Source: Symsagittifera roscoffensis (lineage: Eukaryota > Xenacoelomorpha > Acoela > Convolutidae). From it: a stretch of DNA of 64,000 nt. Under the pieces are notes generated by a model. The model was given only the letters and a program-made list of their open reading frames with translations. It ran no database searches and was not told where the DNA came from. Position 1 is the stretch's first letter. Each line of letters begins with the position of its first letter. A program made the position numbers and the translations under genes. Below, one piece after another: positions 1 through 10,440 of this stretch. The stretch spans positions 23,192,701 through 23,256,700 of the forward strand of contig NC_087063.1 in assembly GCF_963678635.1 (NCBI RefSeq). The letters run 5' to 3'.

Positions 1-92
1 TAACTAAATTGTATTTATTGTATTTTCATCTACCATAAATATTCTCTTCTTACATTTTTGGGTTCAAAAGCCCTTTTGTATTGAGTTATAAT

Positions 93-106
93 TTTTCAGA
101 GCCGTT
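93..106 (+). promoter_or_regulatory. Splice acceptor just upstream of the CNT start codon
   Basis: A pyrimidine stretch ending in TTTTTCAG at 92-99 is followed 7 nt later by the ATG at 107. This is a good 3' splice site with no coding sequence upstream, so it would receive either a 5'UTR exon lying left of the window or a spliced leader. The sequence shows the site; which of the two uses applies is inference. Confidence 0.5.
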
Positions 107-1948
107 ATGAGCTCTAGGAACTCGAGTAGTCCCGTTGACAGTGTCAACTTACCCATGGACGAAAGGAATGACGAGAACAGGTCGTTTATGAAAGATCTGA
201 AGAAGGAAAACGGTGCCATTGCCACTGAGCTGCGTTGCTCCGGAGACACATACAATGGTGACGTAATGGTCGACGACATCCGAAAAGACTCGTCTGCGTC
301 TAAATCCACGTATAAAGTACATAACCGACGTCGGCATTGTATCTTAACTGTGCGAAAAAATATTGCGAAGTTCTTTGAGTCGCCAATCTTCAAGCGAATA
401 TCAGCAGCCGTGCTCCTGATTTTGTTAGGAGTCTATCTGACATTGGCGTTCAGACGGAGTGTGAAAGAGCCATTAGTTTTGACGATAATGGCGGCCATTT
501 TTATTGCCTACAAAGTATTCGAGCAGGTTAAAGATACAAAAACGTTGCAGTCGCTGAAGAGCATATTCCTGGAATTTGCCAGAGATGTCAATCTAAGGCG
601 AAAATGGAACTTCATCAAGTGTGTTTTGTTGGGTTTATCTTGGCTTATGGTTTGTTGTTTTGTCGCGCATTCGTGCTACTGCTGTCCGAGAAACTCGGTG
701 TCCTTCATTGGGCTCGTGTTTCTGCTTCTCTTTTCCTGGCTGATTTCTCGAAACCCTCTCAAAATATCATTGCGTATCATTCTGTGCGGACTGAATTTGC
801 AGTTTCTAATGGGATTGCTGATTACTCGAACTTCATTTGGAGCTTCCATTTTTGAGACGTTGAGTGAGGGAGTTGACTTGATTCTGAAGTTTTCAGAAGC
901 TGGAAGCCAGTTTATATTCGGCGCTCTGGAGACTGGTAACATCGGCAACGGAACGTCAATTGGAGTGGTTCCAAACCAGGCATATTTCGTATTTGCAATC
1001 CACGCTTTGCCAGTTATTGTGGTCTACTGTGCTCTGGCTAATGTGTTGTACCATTTTGGTATCATGCAAGCGGTTATTAGAGTCATATCTCTATTTATGA
1101 TAGAGACGATGGGGACCTCTGCTCCCGAGACGCTCAATGCTGCTGCGAATATTTTCCTAGGCCAAACTGAAGCGCCGTTTCTGATCAAACCTCTAATACC
1201 CACTTTAACCAGCTCAGAGCTACATGCGGTAATGACCGGCGGGTTTGCAACTGTTGCGGGCGCTGTGTTAGCAGTATACAGTGGCATGGGTATCGACTCG
1301 TCAAATTTGATCGCAGCTTCAGTTATGAATGCGCCGGCAGCACTCGTTTTTTCAAAAATTGTCTACCCTGAATCAAAAAGCAAAGAAGAAATAGCGGAAT
1401 GTGAGCAAAGAATGGAAACGGTGAAATTTAGAAATGTGTTTGTTGCTGCGGCTAAAGGAGCGAGCGATTCCGTGATGTTTGTTCTAAATGTAACGATGAA
1501 CTTGATCGCTTTTGTCTCACTCTGTGAAATGGTCAATTATATTGTAGCTTGGAGCGGAGATTTGATCGGAATTGAGGAGCTGAGTTTTGCCAAATTGTCA
1601 TCCTATGTTTTTTATCCCTTGGCTTTTATGATTGGCGTCGATTACCAAGATTGTTTCAAAGTCGCAGAATTAATTGGAATCAAAACAACGGTCAATGAAA
1701 TGGTCGCGTACCAGAAGTTGAGTACTTATGAAGGTCAGATCAGCGAAAGGTCAACAACTCTGGCTACTTTTGCTCTATGCGGTTTCGCAAATTTCGCTTC
1801 CTTGGGAATCCAAATAGGAGGAATCGGTGCTTTGGCGCCATCGAGGGTCGAGGAACTTTCGGTTTTGGGTCTAAGTGCGCTTTTATGTGGTAGTTTTGCG
1901 TGTTTCTCAAACGCATGTATCATGGGACTCTTATATCAGTCTAGCTGA
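107..1948 (+). CDS. SLC28A: Concentrative nucleoside transporter (SLC28/CNT family), intronless
   Basis: 613-residue polytopic membrane protein, a Na+/H+-coupled importer of nucleosides across the plasma membrane by family. A hydrophilic cytoplasmic N-terminus of about 95 residues precedes roughly a dozen hydrophobic segments. Family signatures are all present: NIFLGQTEAP (348-357, with E355), the MTGGFATVAG helix (376-385), NEMVAY (530-535, E531) and ALCGFANFAS (556-565, N562 and S565). E355, E531, N562 and S565 correspond to nucleoside- or cation-binding positions in CNT structures. Length is slightly short of the 650-690 residues usual for human CNTs. The GQ pair before TEAP is the form I recall from broad-specificity CNT3, but the Ser/Thr expected before Val in the AGxV motif is Ala386. 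The ATG at 107 is the first in frame and lies 7 nt after a splice acceptor. The whole protein is in one exon, whereas vertebrate SLC28 genes have many introns. No neighbour is functionally linked. Confidence 0.96.
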   Translation: MSSRNSSSPVDSVNLPMDERNDENRSFMKDLKKENGAIATELRCSGDTYNGDVMVDDIRKDSSASKSTYKVHNRRRHCILTVRKNIAKFFESPIFKRISAAVLLILLGVYLTLAFRRSVKEPLVLTIMAAIFIAYKVFEQVKDTKTLQSLKSIFLEFARDVNLRRKWNFIKCVLLGLSWLMVCCFVAHSCYCCPRNSVSFIGLVFLLLFSWLISRNPLKISLRIILCGLNLQFLMGLLITRTSFGASIFETLSEGVDLILKFSEAGSQFIFGALETGNIGNGTSIGVVPNQAYFVFAIHALPVIVVYCALANVLYHFGIMQAVIRVISLFMIETMGTSAPETLNAAANIFLGQTEAPFLIKPLIPTLTSSELHAVMTGGFATVAGAVLAVYSGMGIDSSNLIAASVMNAPAALVFSKIVYPESKSKEEIAECEQRMETVKFRNVFVAAAKGASDSVMFVLNVTMNLIAFVSLCEMVNYIVAWSGDLIGIEELSFAKLSSYVFYPLAFMIGVDYQDCFKVAELIGIKTTVNEMVAYQKLSTYEGQISERSTTLATFALCGFANFASLGIQIGGIGALAPSRVEELSVLGLSALLCGSFACFSNACIMGLLYQSS

Positions 1949-2345
1949 AATGTTTCTTTTTGTATTTTTGCTTACGTGAGTTGTGGAAGATTTTTGAGAT
2001 GATATTTGGTGATTGTTGTTTCTTGATAAATTGCCAGATAATTATGCTAGAAACAAGTGTTCATTTGAGCTGCTAGTAGATTAGAGTAAACCGTTTTGTG
2101 CTGTTTGCAAAATTCTTCTTTTCCCGGAGGCGTGAGGAGTTCTGTTATAATAATCTTGGAAACATCAGCTGTAAATAGAATTTCAGCTGTAATTAGATTG
2201 AATCTATCTGCTGCAGATCATCTTGCAATATAAAGTGTAGTGATTTATGCTCATCTGTCATCGCTTTATTGCAATTGTATGCTCTCAATCTGGTCACACT
2301 TCGAGTAGTTTGATTGTTATAGTGTCAAAAATAAAGTGTAATTTT
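1949..2345 (+). other. 3'UTR of the CNT gene with polyadenylation signal
   Basis: AT-rich, non-repetitive, no ORF. A canonical AATAAA at 2330-2335 followed by a GU-rich stretch is the most likely end of the transporter mRNA. A second AATAAA occurs at 3091-3096. Confidence 0.5.
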
Positions 2346-5190
2346 ATCATTGTAAAGGATCTTGCTTACTCCTCCCTACTGCAAGAGGTGTTTCTGTAAA
2401 AGATTCAGAACTCGTATGTTCCTCAAAGATGAATCGGATCTTAAGGCCTGAGTTGTTGGTACTAGGTTCCGTTAGGGGGCATTGTAAACAAGAACCAGTG
2501 TCTCATTTATTTTAATTTCATTTTTCGGTGATTCATCCTGGTAGATAACGATTAATAACTCTTTGGTGGTCTGTCATAGTTGCACAGCAACCAGTTACTC
2601 CTCTTTTTTTTTTAAAAAAAATAAGATTGAATTAGTTTTTGCATTACCGAGGAGCTTGATTGCCGGCAATCGCAACATAATTTTGCTTATTGTGGTATTT
2701 CACTTCTAATATTTCCTCCCACCACACTCCTAATTTTCTGATCATAATCCAACTTAATGATTTGTTGGGTTTAGTGCCTTGAAAACCGTCTAACTTTACT
2801 TGATTTTTTAATTTATAGTTTTGTATCTTTCCTTGTAATTGTTAAGTTGTTTGCATTCTAATCATAGTGCTGGTTCATGTTGATTAAGTAAAATGGATCT
2901 CTCAAACAGTTGTCCTCAAATTCAAAATGGTCAAATTCGTAACAGTTCAGTGCCTGCTGAATTAGTCCTTTGCCAGGGGAGTCTCTGCAATAGTACAATA
3001 GTGTACCATGAAGGGGGATTGTTGGAGTGATTCATTAGTTTGCCCAATCTTGGTATAACAATTTTAAATGTTTTCATACTATGTTTTCCGAATAAAGCTG
3101 TCTATGGTCTAAATTACATTGAATTGTTCTGACTGGCTGAACTTGTTCAAATTTTGGCGCCCTTTTTGATTGATTCGTTGCTTACTACAAACCAATTTCA
3201 AAACTTTGCTTATTCGAAGAAGCCTATTCCGAGCCTGAAATTGTGCCATGTTGTTTGAATGGTTCAGTCGAATGAAGCTAAATCAATATAGCTTGCAATA
3301 AATCCGAAACTGTATTTACCATAAGACGAGTAAGAAAGCGCTGCAACTGGGGTGCGTCCAATAAACCGAAGTGTCTGTTAATTACCAGATCAGTAATACG
3401 AATTATGTAATAATTACAGGAAATAAGAGGAAGCAAAAAATTAAAGAATTGGTTTTTTGAGCTATAAAATTTGTTTTAAAACAGCGGGGCTCATGGCAAG
3501 AGTAATTTAATTTCATTTTTTAATTCGATTTTGGAAAAAAAAGTATGTCATTTTCAATCTCAGGAGTAAACTAGTGAGATCACCCAATAATGCATTTTGA
3601 ATAATGCATTTTCGGTTTACTGTTCTGGTAAGACCGTTTTCGGTTTAATGATACATTTACTGACTTATCTCTGTTGCAACTGTTACACCGAATGGCAGGT
3701 TTCGCAAACTGACTTTCTCGCAAGTGTATTTCGAATTGGTTCGTGTTATAACTTATTCATGCTTACTTGATTCTAAATTCGAGGATATTATAAGCTGACC
3801 AATCCATGTAATGTTCTATGGCATGCTTTTACATAGCTGAATTATTTATGTTGATTTGTACTCTTCTTACCTTGGTCGTTACATTAATAGATTGAGTGTC
3901 GTTTCCATGTTGCTGCGCTTTTAGATGCTTATGTTCTGTCATGCTCCGTTGGAACCTTGAATAAACTACGTATAGATAATTCATTGTTCTGGCGTTGACT
4001 GTTTTGAAGGTTCTGTAATGAATTAGTCTCAATATTTTTAATCACTCAAAATGATTTGCATCATTCAATCTTTAGCCGTGAAAACATAAAAACAGTCTGA
4101 ACTAGTTATATGGCAGTGAATTTGAACTAGTTCAAAAATGGAACTAAAGTATATCAGGAAATGAACCTGGAGAATATTTTTTGTGAATGAAACCTGCCAG
4201 GAAATGAGCTTAACTAGGAGTTAAATTTGGTACTAGTGACTCAAGTATCAGGCGTTGTCATCTGTCATTTTAACTTCGCTTCAAACGCAGATAAAAAGAT
4301 TTCAAGTTTTTCATAAATTTGAAAAATCGCTTAAAAGTCTTTTCTTGAGCAATATTGAAAGCTTGGTAGTACTATAATAGAAAGCTCCCACGAGCTCACA
4401 TTTGTCATTTTTTAAATCTTCCACCTTAAGATTATGAGGGGGCAGGTTTTACGAAGTAAGAAAACATAAAATTTGTTTGAAAATAAACTGCGATATCTTT
4501 CTGAATGGCGAAATCACAATTTCAGAGCCCTAGGTGTCTTATTCTCAAGAGACCTGGTTATTTTCAAAGGAACACTCTATCATAGTAGTACCGAAAGCTT
4601 TTCATTAAAAAATGTGATTTAATAAGCTCAGCTTCTCTGAAAATGCTGATGACCTGTTTTCTGTTCTGTTTTTAGTATAGGACATCAAATGAGTTGGAGA
4701 GCGGGCAGCTATCAGAGCTGCATAAAAATCCGATTTAAATTTTAAAAAATCAAATGAATCGGATTTTTTATTGGAATCGATTTTTTCTTTAAAAACTGCT
4801 TAGTATCTTAGAAAAAGCAGTTGACCAAATTTCAGTTTTGGTTTAGAGAGAGTCGAAAAAGTTCATTTGATGCAAGCAGAAAGTAAACTGGAAAACTGGC
4901 GGGTAAAATTTGTGTGTAATTGAAAAACACACCACTAACTGAGAAAAATTGGGTTTTCTCACCTATACTTTAAACGAAACAAAACCATTTCATACAATCA
5001 AGATTTAACTCGGATTTAAATCAATTGATTTAAATCAATAATTTAAATCAATTGATTTAAATCAAGTAACCCTGGCAGCCATTGAATTAAATCAAAGAGC
5101 TCGTGGAAAATTTTTGAGGAAAATTTTGTAGCCCCTGTTAATGGCGATATCCATCAAAAATATCAAAAATGTGAACTTCACTACATCTTA
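2346..5190. other. Intergenic DNA without a recognisable gene
   Basis: AT-rich, no ORF with recognisable coding character. It contains an imperfect inverted repeat (about 4358-4381 against 4577-4605, sharing a CTATCATAGTAGTACC-like core that recurs at 49737) and a palindromic GATTTAAATC cluster at 5013-5063. Otherwise I see nothing in it. Confidence 0.5.
5013..5063. repeat. Cluster of GATTTAAATC palindromes
   Basis: Three exact copies of the self-complementary 10-mer GATTTAAATC (5013-5022, 5027-5036, 5054-5063) and one with a single change (5040-5049), separated by AATT or AATA spacers. The whole block can fold on itself. Probably the core of a small fold-back element. Confidence 0.6.
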
Positions 5191-5192
5191 TT

Positions 5193-5230
5193 ACCCTTGC
5201 GATAAGCAAGAGAATTGCAACCGAGTGCTA
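5193..5230 (+). repeat. Repeat family D, terminal hairpin module (copy 1)
   Basis: CTTGC-GATAA-GCAAG hairpin (5196-5210) followed by a conserved tail ending in a CCCGTAAATA-like block. The same module is found at 26872, 40281 and 62991, each time followed by 'AATAA(C)TTTGTT'. It marks the edge of a dispersed repeat family. Confidence 0.6.
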
Positions 5231-5337
5231 GACTTTTTTCCCGTAAATAGTTTTGTCCTCAGGACTCATCTGGTGGTCTGGATTCATCTCTACCTTGTTT
5301 CATAATGTATTCAAATTTTCTAGCGTTTCTGGCCAAC

Positions 5338-5412
5338 TTAGCCTGGAGGTAACGAATATGCATGGAACGGCAAAGGTCGTGGGTTCGAGTCTGACCTGGA
5401 CCGGTTTTTTTT
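5338..5412 (+). repeat. tRNA-derived SINE-like head (family D copy 1)
   Basis: Carries an A-box-like TAGCCTGGAGGTAACG and a B-box GGGTTCGAGTC with tRNA-like spacing, followed by a run of nine or more T, as a pol III terminator would be. Closely similar segments lie at 26778 and 63128. It cannot fold into a full tRNA, so it is scored as a SINE-type repeat and not a tRNA gene. Confidence 0.55.
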
Positions 5413-6029
5413 TTCAAACGAGAAATATTCAGTTTCACAAAAACATATCGGCCAATTATTTGTCTGCTTATCTGTTGTCGGCTTAATTGCCACATCTTGC
5501 AATTGTTATTTTTTTTCTACGCGCATTTTTTAATGTTGGTTTTAGTGTTTGATTTACGCCTACATTTTGTAATTTTACTTACCTTGACTTCATATTTCCT
5601 TCTTAATTTTTTTCTTGCGCTAAAAAGTATTCCTCGACAAAAACTATTTCGGCCTATTTTTCATCGGATGAATGACCTAATTTTCAAGATCAATACAATT
5701 TTAACACTCACCTCTCCACTTGTGTTGAATGTGTTTACCAATCTGTTTGTTGAAATTTCATTTTTTTCGTTTTGGAAAATTGTTTCAATTTTTTGCGAAA
5801 ACTTTAGTTTGTCTCAGAAACTTCTCATCATTTTCTAGCACTCCCCTATCCACTTTTTAAGTTGAACGTGTTTACCAATCTGTTTGTTGAAATTTCATTT
5901 TTTTCGTTTTGGAAATTTTTTTTCAATTTTTGCGAAAATTTTAGTTTTTCTCAGAAACTTCTCATGATTTTCAATTTGAAAGTTTGCTTATTTCTCTGTG
6001 TGCATGCATACAACCCAAGAGTCGTTTCA

Positions 6030-7480
6030 TACTTGAGCCCTCTGTCTACAGCCTTCGAAAAAGTTGAGGAATATTTGACCCATATTTTTGATTTTTTTCT
6101 TTCGTTTTCTCGAAAACTACCTCTCTTAAATGTGAGTTGTTGGTTTCAATGGACAGAACTTTTCTGAAATGCTCCCCAGCGTAAGTGCCTACGACTAAAT
6201 TTTTTAGCACTTAAAGTTATGGCCCTCGGAATACAGCCATTTTTCTGGTTTTTGACCGTTTTGTAGATCTTTTCGACTTTCTCGAAAACTAACCTCTCAA
6301 ATCTGATATTGTGAGTTCAATGAGATAACAGATAGTAGGAAGTTCCCCTGAATTAGTGAGCACTAAGAAAAAAATTTTCAAAAGAAGTTATCGCCCTCTG
6401 AAAAGTCAAATTTTGAAAGTTATCGCCCTCTGAAAGTTTGAAAAAACAAATTTTTCAAACTTTTTGAGTATTCTCGTAAACTACTCTGCCATACCTGAGA
6501 TTCTAGGGTTCAATTCTCAGAACGGGCTTCGGGAAGTTCATTTGCCCATGCGACTACGCACAAATTTTTTGACTCCAAAACTTTGCCCTCCGTAAAGAAA
6601 AAGTTTTGATTTTGACCGTTTTTTTAAAAAGTTTCTGACTTTTCTGGTAAATTACCCTCCCAAACCTGAGATTTCGGGTTCAATCGAAATTGCAGATTGT
6701 GTGAATCCCTTCTGAATATTGTTTCTGCTTAATTTTTTCACACTAAAAGCTATGATTCTCGGAATCGTCAAATTTTTGATTTGTTGACCGTTTTTCACTT
6801 TTCTCGCTAAGTATGCTGCCAAATTTGATATTGTAGGTTTAATCGAATGAACAGGTTGTTGAAAGCCTAGCTTTCAAATGAGCTATGACCAGTCTGTTTT
6901 TAAAAGTTTTTTGGCATACAAACAAGTCAAAGTTTTGGAATTTCGACAGTTTTTTTGAACAGTTCTTCACTTTACGCGAAAACTACCGGGCGAATTCTCA
7001 GGTTGTGTTCAATCGAGAAACCCGGCTTTGGAAATCTTCTCTGCTTAACCAGCCATAACCTGATGTTTGCAGAAAAACGTTATGGATTTTGGAAAGTATT
7101 TTGAACGTTTGTTAGAACCTTCGACCGTTTTTTCGAAACTTTTTGTATTTTCTTAAAATTTACGCAATCAAATTTGGGATGAAAAGTTCCATCGAAAGAA
7201 CGGTTTGCAATAACTGTAGCTGCAGAAGCAGCGATTCCCTAATTTTTTGTACGAGAAATGTTATACTCACCAAAAATTTTTACTCTTCTCACTTATTATA
7301 GTAGAGAAACAACTACTGTTTTTGGCAAAGTCCATTTTTTGAAAACACTATTTTCGTGCCGCATCATTATAGCAAACTCATTCAATTTTAAACAGGTACC
7401 TTCAGCTTTCACTGGGCCTGTATTTGGTTTTTATCGAGACCTAATTAAAATTTGGTTCACCTAGTTTTTTTTCAAAATTA
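6030..7480 (+). repeat. Tandem array B1, about 7 diverged units of ~175 bp
   Basis: Units recur at roughly 6107, 6281, 6471, 6644, 6801, 6974 and 7151 (spacings 157-190). Each holds a 'TCTCGAAAACTACC', a 'CAAATCTGAGATT', a 'GGGTTCAATCGA' and a 'GTTATGGCCCTCGGAA' block. The array opens with a conserved CCCTCTGTCTACAGCC boundary (6036) and closes with a conserved GGTTCACCTAG boundary (7454-7464). Related arrays lie at 11.6, 37.5 and 41.0 kb. T-rich short reading frames inside it are not genes. Confidence 0.75.
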
Positions 7481-7519
7481 AATTTTTGTTTCGACTTATG
7501 TTTTTTTTATGTTTGTATT

Positions 7520-7556
7520 GTATCGCAAGTGGTGCGAGGCTCAGCTTCGCCTCTGT
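7520..7556 (+). repeat. Conserved palindromic module (GCGARGCT-C-AGCTTCGC)
   Basis: The hairpin at 7534-7550 sits inside a longer conserved string starting TATCGCAAGTGGTGCGA and ending CCTCTGTGTTT. Near-identical or decayed copies occur about ten times in the window, best preserved at 63772-63788. It appears to be a boundary module of the dispersed repeats that carry the arrays. Confidence 0.6.
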
Positions 7557-7879
7557 GTTTGTTTTTGTTCTCAAAAATTTAGAAAAATTAAACTTGTCTT
7601 CTGGAGTGCTTTTTTACAAATTTGTTCTGAAAAATGAAGCGATGTTTTGTTATACAGCGAGATCATAATGTTCTGACGTGTAATATGGTGAGCAAAATTG
7701 AAGCTAAAATTTGAAAAGCGGTATACAAAAAGCAAGTTATCGAACAGTTTCAGAACAGTTTTTCCGGATTTTTTTTTGCCCAGAATCTTGATGTGAGTTG
7801 GAGTTGATGTATTTTTGATTCAACAAATGAACCAAAAAAGCTATTTGTTCTAAACAAAGAAACTTGTTTTCAGAATTTT

Positions 7880-8441
7880 CTAACTCAACATCTCTTTTTG
7901 AAATGCATAATTTATACATAATGTGGCTTTATGCTTTGCGATTCATTACATGCAAAATTGTGTTTTTTGTATTTGGTGCTATTTTTGCTGCATCAAATTG
8001 GCATTTTATTAGCATATAATGCTGCGTTTTTTGGTGGCTAGTTTTTAGGGAGTTTAAGCCTCCGTGGCTGAGTGGTCAGTGCGTGAGAATCAAGTTTGCT
8101 AATTCGCAGATTCAAACCCGACACGTAGACGAGTTTTTGTATTCGAGGCTTATTTCCACTTTTTCTTATGTCACTTGATGGAGCTGCTTTGTGGTCGTGT
8201 TTGAAGTTGTCTCTTCTACGGTTACAAATTAGGCCTCAAAATAAAACTGCTCAAATCCTTTTGTTTTCCGAGTTATGACGTTTTTTTTTGTTAAGGAAAA
8301 ATTTAGATTAAACAACACCAAAAAATGAAATTCGCTACCCTATGCTGGCTGGGGTGTTATCGGGTGCACTCACAAGTGGCAAATCTGGCGTCCAAATTTT
8401 TTGCTCAATTCTTTCTGTTTTTCGAGATATGGCGTTTTTAA
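7880..8441 (+). repeat. Repeat family C copy with tRNA-like head
   Basis: Starts with a block containing 'AATGCATAATTTATACATAATGTG', shared with 32.85, 59.99 and 62.37 kb. It continues through a tRNA-like stretch (8058-8126; A-box-like TGGCTGAGTGGTC, B-box-like GATTCAAACCC) into GACGAGTTTTTGTATTCGAGGC. From about 8220 it runs into array-A-type sequence, which is interrupted at 8441 by the Helitron-like element. Its GTTTTTGTA-TTCGAGG stretch (8133-8148) is the empty site that defines the insertion at 60.28 kb. Confidence 0.6.
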
Positions 8442-10197
8442 TCTATGTATACCATATTTAAATGCGAGTGTCACGTATCTTGCCATGTTTAAGCGTTTTT
8501 TTGCATTATTTAAGGGCATAACGTATCTATGCGTTGTTCAGTTATATCGCATATTGCTATGCGTAAGAAGTTTTAACTATATTTAAGTACTTGTGACATG
8601 TATTTTGCTATGTTTAAGCGATTTTTTTTACAGCAGTTAAGAGCATAACGTATCTATGCGTGGTTAAGCTAAATCGAATATTGCATTTGGTAAGAATTTT
8701 TTTCGATTTTCCAATCTGAATCTAGTGTTTGTTCCACCGAGTTAAAAGTTAGCAAAACAAAAGTGGGATGCTGTCAGAGTTTCCCCAGGGGTTGCGAGTT
8801 TGGTCTTCAGTTAAGAAAGCCCAAATCCATTTAGCCTACAAGATAAGACAATTTTTGTGTTTTTTTCCAAGTTTTTCAGAAAACTCAACATATAAAACGT
8901 TTTACAAAAAATTTGAAATTTCCACTCCTTCACTTGGGAGCTGTCAGAGTACTCTCAAGGATTGCGAATCTTGCTTCCAAATATGACTGCTCAACTCCTT
9001 GTAGTTTTCGAGGTATGACGTGTTTTATGATTTCTTATTTTTTTAATTAACTTAGATCTAAAAAATCAAAAGATTGAATTTCCTAATCTTGCCGTTGGTC
9101 ATTGAGGGTACTTTTAGGAGTTTCAAGATATAAATCTTGCGCCCAAATGCGACTGCTAAAATGCTCTCAGCTTTCAAAAAATCTTACATTTAAAAACTTT
9201 TGTCGAATTTTGGAATTTTCAAACCTGTATTTGGGGGCTGTCAGAATACTAACGGGGGTTGCGAATCTCACTTCCAATTATGACTATTCAAATCTTTGTA
9301 GCTAACGAGATATGATGTGTGTTCTGATTTTTAAAACATTTTTAAAACAGTTTCAGAAAACTTATTTTCAATTTTTATTTCAAATACTGAAATTGCCGAC
9401 CTTTTAGTTCTCTCGAAGCTTTGCAAATCTTTTCCCAATTATGACTACTCAAATCTTCTTAGTTTTCGAGATATGACGTTTTCTGCGATTTTTCCAAAAA
9501 AAAAATTTAGCCAACTTAATTTGAATTTTTTTTCAAATTTTAATGAAATTTGAAGCCCTATTCCTTGTGATGGGAGAAAGGACTGTCAGAGTATTTTCAA
9601 GGGTTGATAATCTTGCTTCCAAGTATGATTGTTCAGTTCTTTGGAGTTTTCGAGATATGGCATTTGTTGCGATTTTTTCAAAAAATTAAGAAAACTATTT
9701 TTTTTTCAAATTTTGAAATTCGCAGCCCTTTAGTTGAGGGCCGCCTGAGTACTCGCGAGGGTTGAGAATCACGCCGCCACATATGACTTCTCAGGATTTT
9801 TCAATTTTCAAGATGCGACGTTTTTTATGGTTTTTCGATTTTTTTTTTGAAACCTATATTTAAAAATTTTCTCAAAATTTGAATTTCTGACACTGTAGTC
9901 GGGTACTGTGAGAGTACTCTCAGGAGTTGCAAATTTATGGTTCAAATGCTTTTAGCTTCCCAGATGTGACGTTTTTATTGTAAACGTGGATATAAAAATT
10001 TTAATGTTTTTTTTTTCTTCAAAATTTGAATAAAAAAAACTCATAGAAAAAACTTATCAACTTTTGTAATTACGAACCCTGTTATTGGGTAGTGTCAGAG
10101 TACACTCAAATGTTCTAGATATATATTTTTTTCAATATATGAGGTTCTTTTATGAGTTCTCAAAAATTTGAAGCATCGGAGGTGCGTTACACGCTAG
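8442..10197 (+). mobile_element. Helitron-like non-autonomous element 1 with ~160-bp tandem array
   Basis: Begins TCTATGTATACC after an A and ends in a short hairpin (GCATCGGAGGTGC) plus ACG-CTAG before a T, the Helitron pattern of 5' TC, 3' hairpin-CTRR and insertion between A and T. A duplicated leader (about 8442-8700, 'GCCATGTTTAAGCG' type) is followed by about nine diverged units with the blocks 'GGGGTGCTGTCAGAGTACTC', 'TTGCGAATCTTGC', 'TGACTGCTCAAATC' and 'TTTTCGAGATATGACG'. It interrupts another array copy (flanks 8220-8441 and 10198-10440), which gives an internal empty-site check. No coding capacity. Architecture resembles DINE/HINE or bivalve 'pearl' elements. Confidence 0.75.
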
Positions 10198-10440
10198 TTT
10201 TTTCAATTTTTTTTTGAAAAATTTTTGGTTTGAAAAAAGGATAACAAAACTTCAAGATCTCTATCTTATGGAGGGTGCTTTCAGGTTACACCCAGGGGTT
10301 GAAAATTTGGCCCTTTTTACTGCTCAAATCTTTCTGGTTTCCGAGGTATGGTGTTTTTTATGGTTTTTTCTTTTAAACTTGAAATTCTACTCCACAGATG
10401 GATGAGCAGTCCCAGGGATGAAAACTTGATGCTGTTTTCA
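10198..10440 (+). repeat. Continuation of the array interrupted by Helitron-like element 1
   Basis: Array-A blocks resume immediately after the CTAG: a T-rich stretch, GGAGGGTGCTTTCAGG, GGGGTTGAAAATTTGG, ACTGCTCAAATC and CCGAGGTATGG. Joined to 8220-8441 they make continuous array sequence. Confidence 0.6.

Noticed and set aside
5497-6167. Two consecutive reading frames of about 100 codons on the plus strand
   Set aside because: They are Phe/Leu/Ser-rich translations of T-rich repeat sequence, contain near-identical internal duplications and continue into tandem array B1. No gene-like features.
7454-7464. Array B close (GGTTCACCTAG before T) as a Helitron 3' end
   Set aside because: It has the CTAG-T ending at two of the copies, but no hairpin 8-12 nt upstream, and the copy at 41.87 kb lacks CTAG. 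Not enough to call.
6030-7480. CRISPR-like or satellite interpretation of the arrays
   Set aside because: Units are 157-190 bp, diverged, have no short conserved repeat with unique spacers, and the genome is eukaryotic.
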